In this document: one piece after another, positions 35,850-43,877 of the stretch
How positions within the stretch are numbered: the first letter of the stretch is position 1
Layout of the letters: every line of letters begins with the position of its first letter
Assembly (NCBI GenBank): GCA_016706365.1
Contig: JADJJU010000025.1
Span: 1-64,000 of the forward strand
Origin: Saprospiraceae bacterium
GTDB lineage: Bacteria > Bacteroidota > Bacteroidia > Chitinophagales > Saprospiraceae
Reading direction: 5' to 3'
Length of the DNA stretch: 64,000 nt
Position numbers and translations under genes: made by a program
Notes under the pieces: model-generated
Told to the model about the DNA's origin: nothing
Database searches by the model: none
Seen by the model: only the letters and a program-made list of their open reading frames with translations

Positions 35850-37550
35850 ATGAAGCAATTGATCATTGGAATATTGATCCTTACAGGATTTGCAACAGCT
35901 GCTCAACCGGTCCGGATTTCGGAAGAAGAAATCAATATTGAAAAACAATTCATAGAAGCTTACACATTCAGCCTTTTTGCAGAATATGACAAAGCGGAAA
36001 ACTTATTCCTTGAAATTCTAAAGAATGACAAGCGAAACGCAGCAGTTTATTTTGAACTTGCAAAGATTTCTCTCAAAAAAGAAGACCCTGAAAAAGCACT
36101 GCAAAACATTGACAATGCTATCCGTTTTGAGGCGGACAACTATTATTATTTGTTATTTAAAGTTGATTTACTCGAGCAAAATGGACGCTATCAGGAGGCA
36201 GCTTTGCTATGTGATGAATTAATTCGAATACAGAAAGAGGATCCTGATATATTCTATAGAAAAGTGGATAATCTGGTAAGAATATCTAAGTATGAAGAAG
36301 CCCTTACTACTTTAAACGGCCTGGAAACTACTTTTGGGTCATATGAAGAGCTTCATCAGCGCAAATATGATTTGCTGAGAAATATGGGAAGATTGGAGGA
36401 AGCAAATGATGAAATATACAAGTTGCACAAATTGTATCCTGATAACACAGAATACCTGTACATGCTGGCTACCTATCAAAAACAGAAAGGTAACAAGCAA
36501 TTATCCGACAGTTTATCACGTGAGATCCTCAGAATTGATCCATCTGACGCAAGAGCTACTTTAGCACTAGCTCAAAATTCTACAAAGAACGCAGATGATG
36601 TAACCTACCTTCGATCACTTAAGCCCCTTTTCTCAAATACTCAATCCAATCTGGATGTTAAAATCATAGAACTCATTCCTTTTGTAGAGAAACTCAATGA
36701 AAAATATGATCCGGCAATCAGCGCTGAATTAATTGTATTAGCAGAAATACTGGCTAAAACGCATCAGAAAGAGGCTAAAGTGTTTTCACTTACAGGTGAT
36801 ATTTACAATCTTTCGAATAATCATTCAGAAGCAATAAAAGCCTACAAATCAGCCCTTTCACTTGATAAATCAACATTCACTGTTTGGGAACAATTAATGG
36901 AACTGCAGTTTATCACTCGTGATGCAAACGGATTGTTTAATACAACTGAAAATGCGCTGGATCTTTTTCCAAATAAAATTTCAGTTTGGATTATGAATGC
37001 CCGGGCATATTCTTTGCTTGGAAAATTCAAAGAAGCCCGATCCGGTTATGAACAAGCACTCGCAATGTCAGGACAAAATATGCGCCTGAGACAGGAAATT
37101 CATGCTCAAATAGGTTCTACATATTTCCAGGAAGGGAACGCAGCTGCGGCAGAAAAGGAATTTGACTCCGCAAGAAAAATTCAGAATCTTCCTCCGGAAC
37201 TGACAGTATTGCAGGCAGATCATCTCATTCTCGGTAAAATAAATATCCCAAAAGCCGATACACTTATCAAAGCTGCACTCGTCAATTATCCGGGGCATCC
37301 TCTTTTATTGGCTGCAAAAGCCAGAATAGAATTATCCAAACAACAATTGGACAAAGCAAAATTAAGTCTCGAACAGTCCATAGACAATGGGGCCGAAAAT
37401 GTCTCCACAGTTCAGGAATTGTACGGAGATGTATTATTTAAACTCAATCAACCTGACACTGCTATCATACATTGGGAAAAGTCATTGCAACTCAACCCCT
37501 ATAATGAAACTCTGAAAAAGAAGATTAAAGACAAACAATGGTATGAATAG
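35850..37550 (+). CDS. Exported tetratricopeptide-repeat protein
   Basis: 566 residues. The signal peptide MKQLIIGILILTGFATAAQP is clear. The rest is a series of TPR helical pairs (for example AEYDKAENLFLEILKNDKRNAAVYFELAKIS, written here only as AEYDKAENLF... and ALSLDKSTFTVWEQL), covering about 30-235 and 300-560, with a less regular middle. It is a periplasmic or membrane-associated scaffold by inference. The stop overlaps the next start by 8 bases, and a DUF4292 lipoprotein and an EnvC-like protein follow. This trio is a familiar Bacteroidota arrangement and suggests a role in envelope assembly or lipoprotein/outer-membrane biogenesis. Confidence 0.88.
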   Translation: MKQLIIGILILTGFATAAQPVRISEEEINIEKQFIEAYTFSLFAEYDKAENLFLEILKNDKRNAAVYFELAKISLKKEDPEKALQNIDNAIRFEADNYYYLLFKVDLLEQNGRYQEAALLCDELIRIQKEDPDIFYRKVDNLVRISKYEEALTTLNGLETTFGSYEELHQRKYDLLRNMGRLEEANDEIYKLHKLYPDNTEYLYMLATYQKQKGNKQLSDSLSREILRIDPSDARATLALAQNSTKNADDVTYLRSLKPLFSNTQSNLDVKIIELIPFVEKLNEKYDPAISAELIVLAEILAKTHQKEAKVFSLTGDIYNLSNNHSEAIKAYKSALSLDKSTFTVWEQLMELQFITRDANGLFNTTENALDLFPNKISVWIMNARAYSLLGKFKEARSGYEQALAMSGQNMRLRQEIHAQIGSTYFQEGNAAAAEKEFDSARKIQNLPPELTVLQADHLILGKINIPKADTLIKAALVNYPGHPLLLAAKARIELSKQQLDKAKLSLEQSIDNGAENVSTVQELYGDVLFKLNQPDTAIIHWEKSLQLNPYNETLKKKIKDKQWYE

Positions 37551-38331
37551 ATTTCCCTGGTATTTGATTTTGTGTGGCTTGATAGGAATTTCACTGCTGG
37601 CTTCATGCAAAACTTCCAAGATCGCAAGTAAAACTACGACAACAAAAACAACTGCAGCTCCTGTCATCACAGATACCTTCATGAAAGAACTGGCCGGCAG
37701 AAAACATTCTCCAAAATTTCTGCAGGCAAGTGCTCAGGTCAATGCGGATGTGAATGGTGAAAACTATAATGTGACCGCTCAAATAAAAATGCTGAAAGAT
37801 GAACTCATCTGGGTTAGTGTGAAAAAATTTGGTCTGGAAGTAGCTCGTGTGTTCATAACAAAGGATAGCGTTATTGCTTTGAACAGAATAGAGCGAACTT
37901 ATCTGGCCAACTCAATGCTGGAATTTGGAAAAAGTGTAGGATTTCCTTTAAATATTCACCTGATTCAGGAATTATTACTAGGCAATATCATTATCCAGCC
38001 AAGCGTGGAATTCTGTCAGGAGGAAAAATCCAAAGTCACAACCCTTCGTGGAAGAGACGACAATTTTCTTTCTGTCATAACATTGCTCCCCCCAAAATTC
38101 TTCCTTGATGAAATGGAATTGAAAGATCATCACGCTGAACGCTCATTAAATTCAAAATATATTCATTATCAATTAGTAAAAGATGATAAATATTTTTCAT
38201 ATCTTCGCACTTACGAACTGAAAAGTGAAAAAGATGATCAGCTCAATGTGGAAATTAAATTCAATCAAGTCGACTGGGAACTCCCATTTGACGCCAAAGT
38301 GGAGATTCCAGGCAGGTATCGAAAGATCTAG
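37543..38331 (+). CDS. DUF4292 family lipoprotein
   Basis: 262 residues. The N-terminus has a hydrophobic stretch and lipobox LLASC (Cys about 22), followed by a Thr/Lys-rich linker. The body (about 50-262) is beta-rich with ASAQVNADVNGENYNVTAQIKM, IWVSVKKFGLEVARVFIT and DSVIALNRIERTY, the DUF4292 pattern, which resembles LolA/LolB-type beta-half-barrels. A lipid or lipoprotein carrier role is therefore plausible but not shown. It overlaps the upstream TPR gene, and the EnvC-like gene starts inside its 3' end. Confidence 0.88.
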   Translation: MNRFPWYLILCGLIGISLLASCKTSKIASKTTTTKTTAAPVITDTFMKELAGRKHSPKFLQASAQVNADVNGENYNVTAQIKMLKDELIWVSVKKFGLEVARVFITKDSVIALNRIERTYLANSMLEFGKSVGFPLNIHLIQELLLGNIIIQPSVEFCQEEKSKVTTLRGRDDNFLSVITLLPPKFFLDEMELKDHHAERSLNSKYIHYQLVKDDKYFSYLRTYELKSEKDDQLNVEIKFNQVDWELPFDAKVEIPGRYRKI

Positions 38332-39700
38332 TATTGTCTTAATACTGGTACTCATTTTTATCTCATTGCAACCTGCATTTGCCCAAACCCGAAAGGAACT
38401 GGAGAACAAGAGGAAAAGCATTCTCACTGAAATCAAGCAGACAAATAAGCTGCTTGAAAAAACCACCAAAGAACAAAAAACTGAACTACAGCGATTCAAT
38501 ATGCTGCATTCTCAGGTTCAGAAAAGAGAAGAATTGATTTCCACAATCCGCAATGAGATTAAAACTATTGACCGAAGTGTAGATGTTAATAAAAAGGAAA
38601 CTGAAACCCTTCAGGCAGAAATCGACCGGCTGTTAGCAGAATATTCCCGCATCCTTAAAAAGACTTATAAGCTCAAAGTCTCAACTGATCCTTTGCTTCT
38701 GATATTTTCCGCCACCAATCTCAATCAGGCATTGCAAAGATGGATGTACGTCAATCAGATAAAGAAAATGCGTGCATCACAGGCTATTGTCATCAAAGAA
38801 AAAACTGAAGCCCTTCAGGAAAAAATCAATCAGTTACAGAATTACAAGAGAGAACAGAGTAAGCTCCTGGCATCTGAAGTTAACCAGAAGCTAAAGCTTT
38901 CCACTGAGCTTGATGAAAAAGATGAATTGTTGGTCAGCCTTAAAAAAGATGAACAGCGATTCAAAAAAATCCTCAATGAAAAAGAAATTGCACAACAAAA
39001 AGTCAATTCTGAAATACAACGTCTGATTGCTATCGAAATAGAGCGGCAGAAAAAAGAAGCTGCAGCAAAAGCTCTGGCTGAAGAAAAAGCCAGAAAAGAA
39101 AAAGCTGCCATGGAAGCGAAAGAACGGGAAATTGCGGCTGCCAAAGCAAAAGAAACACCGGCTGAAAAGCCTGCTGTTACAGCGAATAAAACCACAACTA
39201 CAAAACCTGCAGAGCCCAAAGTTGTATCCAATAAAGTAGTCAATAAACCTATAGCTATTCCTGCAACACCTGAAATCACGAAGTTGTCCAATGATTTTGC
39301 AAAAAATCGCGGAAGCTTACCATGGCCGGTGCAGAAAGGAACTATCTCCAGAAGATTTGGAAAGCAGGCACACCCTGTCCTTTCTTCTATCTCCATAACT
39401 AATAATGGAGTCGATATTCGTACCGAAAAAGCTTCAAATGTCAGAGCTGTATTTGATGGAGTGGTAATCGGTAAAAAACTAATTCCAGGCGCCAATTACA
39501 TGGTTCTTGTGCAGCATGGTAAATACTACACGGTCTATTCCAATCTCTCTGATGTACATGTAAAAGAAGGTCAAAAACTGAAAACCGGCGAAATGATCGG
39601 TACAGTTGCATCCGATGAGGATGATCCATATGCTGAAGTCCACTTTGAGATCTGGAATGAAAAAACTTTGCAGGACCCATCTGCCTGGCTAAAGCGATAA
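38246..39700 (+). CDS. EnvC-like murein hydrolase activator with degenerate M23 domain
   Basis: About 484 residues. The start is uncertain: ATGs at 38,225, 38,234 and 38,246 all lie inside the preceding gene, and no canonical start lies between them and the signal peptide (SSIVLILVLIFISLQPAFAQ). A long coiled coil (about 50-275) and an Ala/Lys/Pro-rich linker precede a C-terminal LytM/M23 fold (about 350-484). The zinc-site residues are mostly lost: NNGVDI where active enzymes have HxGxD, YSNLSD where they have YxHL; only the last His, in HFEIW, remains. As in E. coli EnvC, it probably activates a periplasmic amidase during cell division rather than cutting peptidoglycan itself. Confidence 0.9.
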   Translation: MWKLNSIKSTGNSHLTPKWRFQAGIERSSIVLILVLIFISLQPAFAQTRKELENKRKSILTEIKQTNKLLEKTTKEQKTELQRFNMLHSQVQKREELISTIRNEIKTIDRSVDVNKKETETLQAEIDRLLAEYSRILKKTYKLKVSTDPLLLIFSATNLNQALQRWMYVNQIKKMRASQAIVIKEKTEALQEKINQLQNYKREQSKLLASEVNQKLKLSTELDEKDELLVSLKKDEQRFKKILNEKEIAQQKVNSEIQRLIAIEIERQKKEAAAKALAEEKARKEKAAMEAKEREIAAAKAKETPAEKPAVTANKTTTTKPAEPKVVSNKVVNKPIAIPATPEITKLSNDFAKNRGSLPWPVQKGTISRRFGKQAHPVLSSISITNNGVDIRTEKASNVRAVFDGVVIGKKLIPGANYMVLVQHGKYYTVYSNLSDVHVKEGQKLKTGEMIGTVASDEDDPYAEVHFEIWNEKTLQDPSAWLKR

Positions 39701-40242
39701 TTCAGAGATTCTAACAAGCAGGGGACTAGCCCCGGTGACGCCCCTTGCCGGCTCCGCCTGACAAGGGGTGATACCGATACATCCTTCAGATGATGCGGCA
39801 CAGGCGTGTTTTGCCTCCGGCAAAAGGTGAGGTCGAGGTTCTTTCCTCACTGCGCCCCAGGCATTCATGCCATCTACGATGTCATGAGTGACGTCCCCGC
39901 GTAAGCGGCATTTTAGACCCCAATTCCAAACATAACTATCATTTTGCCTTTGGCAAAATAATGGAACATATTTAAAAACCTCCACTCTACCAGCGTCAAG
40001 TATTTTTGCCGTCGGCAAAATGAGCTCCAGAACGTCACCCCGGCCAGGCTCAGCCGTGCCGGGGCGTCACCCGTGAATGGCAGCGCCTATCCCATAACAC
40101 ACCAACTGCGCCAGGGCGTCACCCTTGAGTTGCAGCGCCAAAACAGATGGCCACAGCTCCCTAGAACGCACACGAGTTTTTCTGCAAGCCACAATTTTCT
40201 CCATTTGTGTGTATCTTTGCCACCTGAACTATCAAGATTTAT
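39701..40242. other. Palindrome-rich intergenic block
   Basis: 542 bp with clearly higher GC than its neighbours. It contains three copies of the perfect inverted repeat TTTTGCC-nnn-GGCAAAA (39,809-39,825; 39,942-39,958; 40,004-40,020) with different three-base centres, a CCCCTTG ... CAAGGGG hairpin (about 39,743-39,768) that could end the EnvC operon, and two copies of a GGCGTCACCCnTGA-type motif ending GCAGCGCC (40,063-40,086 and 40,115-40,139). No coding sequence is supported. Confidence 0.7.
40212..40219 (+). promoter_or_regulatory. Candidate -7 box for hflX
   Basis: TATCTTTG matches TAnnTTTG, 23 bases before the hflX ATG. No TTTG is present at the usual -33 distance. Confidence 0.4.
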
Positions 40243-41457
40243 ATGTCAAAAGGTTGGAATGTCGGAGAAAAGAAGCAGTTTAATGATGCCAATGCCGAGC
40301 CGGAAAAAGCCGTTCTCATTGGTCTGATCCAAAAGGATCAGAAAGAAGAGCAGATACTGGAGTATCTGGACGAACTGGAATTCCTGGCAGAAACTGCCGG
40401 AGCAAAAACCGTCAAAAGATTTACTCAGAAATTACCCCACCCCGATTCCAGAACCTTTGTTGGCAAAGGAAAAGTGGAGGAAATTCTGGCATATGTAGAG
40501 GATCACGACATCGATCTTGTAATCTTTGATGACGATCTTACCGGTAAGCAAACCAATATACTGGAAGCCGCCTTCAAGCGCAAAATCATTGATCGAAGCA
40601 CATTGATCCTGGATATTTTTGCAGCAAGGGCTCAGACAGCTCAAGCTAAAACGCAGGTTGAACTTGCACAATTACAATATCTACTTCCACGACTTAGAGG
40701 ACTCTGGACTCACTTGGAGCGCCAACGAGGTGGTATCGGTATGCGCGGACCCGGTGAAAAAGAAATCGAGACGGATCGTCGTATCGTAAGGGACAAAATC
40801 ACACTTTTGAAGAAAAAGCTGGAGAAAATTGACCTTCAAAATTCTACTCAGCGTCAGAACAGAGGTGAAATGGTCAGGATGGCGCTTGTGGGTTATACCA
40901 ATGTGGGCAAGTCTACCTTAATGAATCTCCTGAGCAAATCAGAAGTATTCGCTGAGAACAAGTTGTTTGCAACGCTGGATACTACCACCCGCAAGGTCGT
41001 TTGGGAGAATATGCCCTTCTTATTGTCAGATACAGTAGGCTTCATACGAAAACTTCCCCATCACCTGGTAGAGAGCTTTAAATCGACCTTAGATGAGACG
41101 CGAGAGGCAGATGTTCTGCTGCATGTGGTGGATATTGCTCATCCTCAGCATGAAGATCACATTAAAACAGTCCTTCAGACATTGAAAGACATTGGAGCAG
41201 GCGACAAACCCATGCTCATGATTTTCAATAAAATAGACCTTTACAGAAAGCGCAATTTCGATGCGTATGTGGACAAAGAAACACAAATGGATATATTGAG
41301 AGAGCTAAGTGCTCATCTGAAAAATCAATTTGAATTTGAGAATGTATTCGTCTCTGCCACCGGAAATGAAAATATAGAGCACCTAAGAACTGTGGTCAAA
41401 GCTTATATCGCCAAATGTTATGAAGAGCGCTATCCATACATCACAAAAAAATGGTAG
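40243..41457 (+). CDS. hflX: GTPase HflX
   Basis: 404 residues. The N-terminal HflX domain (about 20-190) includes TVKRFTQKLPHPDSRTFVGKGK, given here by its core DSRTFVGKGK, and LPRLRGLWTHLERQRGGIG; the GTPase domain (about 205-385) has G1 GYTNVGKSTL, G3 DTVGFIRKLPHHLV and G4 NKID. HflX binds the 50S subunit and splits or rescues stalled ribosomes, especially under stress. The methyltransferase gene follows after 35 bases on the same strand. Confidence 0.95.
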   Translation: MSKGWNVGEKKQFNDANAEPEKAVLIGLIQKDQKEEQILEYLDELEFLAETAGAKTVKRFTQKLPHPDSRTFVGKGKVEEILAYVEDHDIDLVIFDDDLTGKQTNILEAAFKRKIIDRSTLILDIFAARAQTAQAKTQVELAQLQYLLPRLRGLWTHLERQRGGIGMRGPGEKEIETDRRIVRDKITLLKKKLEKIDLQNSTQRQNRGEMVRMALVGYTNVGKSTLMNLLSKSEVFAENKLFATLDTTTRKVVWENMPFLLSDTVGFIRKLPHHLVESFKSTLDETREADVLLHVVDIAHPQHEDHIKTVLQTLKDIGAGDKPMLMIFNKIDLYRKRNFDAYVDKETQMDILRELSAHLKNQFEFENVFVSATGNENIEHLRTVVKAYIAKCYEERYPYITKKW

Positions 41458-41492
41458 CCTGATTTTCTCCATTGTCAATATCATTAAGATAA

Positions 41493-42224
41493 ATGTCTCT
41501 GTATAGCAGCCTGAAAAGATGGATTCCCCGATCCCTGCAAATGCGATGGGAGTCTGAACTCAGGTGGCTTTCATATCAATTGGGATACAAAGGCAGTCAA
41601 TTCAAATGCCCGGTCTGTCAGGCAAATCTCAGGACATTTATACAGCTGGGAAGCGGAGATCTCTTGTGTCCGGCCTGTGGCAGTTTACCCAGAAACAGAA
41701 GACTGTGGATACTTTTGCAGGAAATGATACATCCGGGAATCCAAATTTTACACTTTTCTCCTTCCCGTCCTTTGCGCCGCAAACTGGAGAAATGGCAAGG
41801 AATATCTTACACATCTAGTGACTACGCGTCCGAATTTCCGGCAGACAAACAACTGGATATTACACAGATTGATGAGCCGGACAACACATTCGATCTCATC
41901 ATTTGCTTTCATGTGCTGGAGCATATTTCTGAAGATAGAAAAGCATTATCGGAATTATACAGAATCCTGAAACCCGGAGGAAAATGCCTCATCCAGACCC
42001 CTTTCAAAAGTGGGGAGATTTATGAGAATGCTTCTATCACATCTCCCTCAGACAGGTTAAAACATTTTGGTCAGGAGGATCATGTCAGAATATATTCTGC
42101 AGAAGGATTAGCTAAGAGAGCACGGGATGCAGGATTTAAAGTGGAGATTCTACGATTCTCAGATAGTCGGAATAATGAATTGGGATTGAAAGAGAGTGAG
42201 GAGGTGTTGGTTTTCAAAAAGTGA
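41493..42224 (+). CDS. Class I SAM-dependent methyltransferase with N-terminal zinc ribbon
   Basis: 243 residues. Four Cys in CPVC ... CPAC (about 36-65) form a zinc-ribbon-like motif followed by GSLPRNRRLW. A Methyltransf_11-type Rossmann fold follows, with FDLIICFHVLEHISED (about 129-144) and LYRILKPGGKCLIQTP. The glycine-rich SAM motif I is atypical (ILHFSPSRPLRRKL), as in sugar/lipid-modifying relatives. The substrate is unknown. It is probably co-transcribed with hflX and ends at a clear terminator. Confidence 0.85.
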   Translation: MSLYSSLKRWIPRSLQMRWESELRWLSYQLGYKGSQFKCPVCQANLRTFIQLGSGDLLCPACGSLPRNRRLWILLQEMIHPGIQILHFSPSRPLRRKLEKWQGISYTSSDYASEFPADKQLDITQIDEPDNTFDLIICFHVLEHISEDRKALSELYRILKPGGKCLIQTPFKSGEIYENASITSPSDRLKHFGQEDHVRIYSAEGLAKRARDAGFKVEILRFSDSRNNELGLKESEEVLVFKK

Positions 42225-42234
42225 GCCACAAAAA

Positions 42235-42280
42235 AGCTCATCTCCCGGACATAGCCTTTGAGATGAGCTCCAAATTTTTT
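42235..42280. terminator. Bidirectional terminator between methyltransferase and susD genes
   Basis: Perfect 10-bp stem AGCTCATCTC (42,235-42,244) / GAGATGAGCT (42,260-42,269). A T-run follows on the plus strand (42,275-42,280) and an A-run precedes on the left, so it works for both converging transcripts. Confidence 0.85.
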
Positions 42281-42314
42281 CATGTTACTTTAGACAATTT
42301 GAATTGATCTGATA

Positions 42315-43805
42315 TCAATACCCTGTATTTTGACTCATAGCTTGTCCACTCAAGTCGATTTCAGTCTGAGGAACAGGTAACAAAAGATGTTTCATAGGAT
42401 CGAATCTGTCAAACTGTGGCTGAATAGCTTTCAGTCTTGGAAGCATATATTCAGGATCCACTTCCATTTGTCTGATCACATCAAACCATCTGTGGTGTTC
42501 CATCGCAAGTTCTACTCTGCGTTCTCTCCAGATGCGATGTCTCAAATCACGCATATCAGTAACAGTCACATCCGGCAGAATGAAATTATTCGTGCCTCTT
42601 GCTCTTTTACGCACCATATTCAGATAAATCAAAGCATCACCAGCTCTGCCCTGTTCGTTTAATGCCTCTGCAAGAATTAGAATGACATCCGAATATCTTA
42701 ATAGTCTCTGATTACCAGGACCATTGTCCTGAAGTCCTACGTGGGCAGGTACCCAGGCTTTTTGATTATATCTCTCATTAATCAGGGCCGAATTATCCTG
42801 TACTACTCCACTTCCATCCGGCAATACTTCGCCTACATATAGAATGGTTGCTTCTCTTCTTGGATCTCCGTTTTCATACTCAGCAACAAGATTATCGGAA
42901 GGCCTGTTGAATCCCCAACCCAGGTTTGGAATTCCTCTTACACCCTGAACCATGTTATATTCACAACGGCCTTCCCAGCTTTCAACTGCCATACAGCCTA
43001 TTTCAAAAATACTTTCACTGGAATGCTCTCCTACCGGGAGAAAAATGTCACTATATCTTGGCAATAGTGTGTATTGGCCTGAGTTTACTACCTCGAGGGC
43101 ATATTTCTCGGCATTCGCATAATCTCTCCTGGTCAAATATACTTTAGCCAATATTCCTCTTGCAGCTCCTTTCGAAGCACGTCCTATATCAGTTGCAGCA
43201 TATTGTGTACGCTCTGGAAGCAATCCAATGGAAGCTACCAGATCAGTTATAATCTGCTGATACACCTGATCTTTAGGAGCACGGGTTTGATTATACTCAT
43301 CAGGATTCAGTGTTTTTGTGATTAAGGGCACATCTCCGTACCAACGCACCAGATTGAAATAGAAATAAGCTCTCAGAAACAAAGCTTCTCCAATTAGCCT
43401 GTTTTTCATAGCCTCTGTAATTCCGGGTACTTCCGGTATTTTCTCAACACAAAGATTGGCTCTCGCAATACCAGTGTATTGAGTTCTCCACATTTCCAAA
43501 ACTGATGCGTGTCCCGGATCCAATGTAAATTCGTCTAATGCTGTAAGGAAAATAGCGTCGTTTGGCTCAGATCCTTTATCAGAATCATCGGATATAACAT
43601 CCGTCATGCCAATGAAATGGAGAGGCAACGCATTCTGTCTAATATGAGCATAAACTGTATTAACTGCCCAAACAGCCTGCTCTGTGCTGGCAAAATAATT
43701 CTCAGAAGTTAATTGACCCTGAGGTTTGACGTCCAGAAAATCCTGGCGACAGGATAATGGCAAAAGAATAGCAATTGCCAAAATGATATATGCAGATGTT
43801 TTCAT
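42315..43805 (-). CDS. SusD/RagB family outer-membrane nutrient-binding lipoprotein
   Basis: 496 residues. The lipobox-type N-terminus ends PLSC (Cys about 19), followed by the SusD opening RQDFLDVKPQGQLTSENYF. TPR-like helices with ALFLRAYFYFNLVRWYGDVPL (core FLRAYFYFNLVRWYGD) and the C-terminal RRVELAMEHHRWFDVIR are diagnostic. It caps the SusC channel on the cell surface and binds the incoming oligosaccharide. It lies 72 bases downstream of susC and is the last gene of the PUL. Confidence 0.95.
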   Translation of the reverse strand: MKTSAYIILAIAILLPLSCRQDFLDVKPQGQLTSENYFASTEQAVWAVNTVYAHIRQNALPLHFIGMTDVISDDSDKGSEPNDAIFLTALDEFTLDPGHASVLEMWRTQYTGIARANLCVEKIPEVPGITEAMKNRLIGEALFLRAYFYFNLVRWYGDVPLITKTLNPDEYNQTRAPKDQVYQQIITDLVASIGLLPERTQYAATDIGRASKGAARGILAKVYLTRRDYANAEKYALEVVNSGQYTLLPRYSDIFLPVGEHSSESIFEIGCMAVESWEGRCEYNMVQGVRGIPNLGWGFNRPSDNLVAEYENGDPRREATILYVGEVLPDGSGVVQDNSALINERYNQKAWVPAHVGLQDNGPGNQRLLRYSDVILILAEALNEQGRAGDALIYLNMVRKRARGTNNFILPDVTVTDMRDLRHRIWRERRVELAMEHHRWFDVIRQMEVDPEYMLPRLKAIQPQFDRFDPMKHLLLPVPQTEIDLSGQAMSQNTGY

Positions 43806-43877
43806 AATAAAAACTTTTAGGTTCGAAAAATTGATCTTTTTACCTTTTCAATGATACGTAAAATTGATGCCCCTGGT

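Noticed and set aside
38842..39495. 217-codon antisense frame inside the EnvC-like gene
   Set aside because: Ser/Phe/Ala-rich shadow of the Lys/Glu/Ala coiled coil on the other strand.
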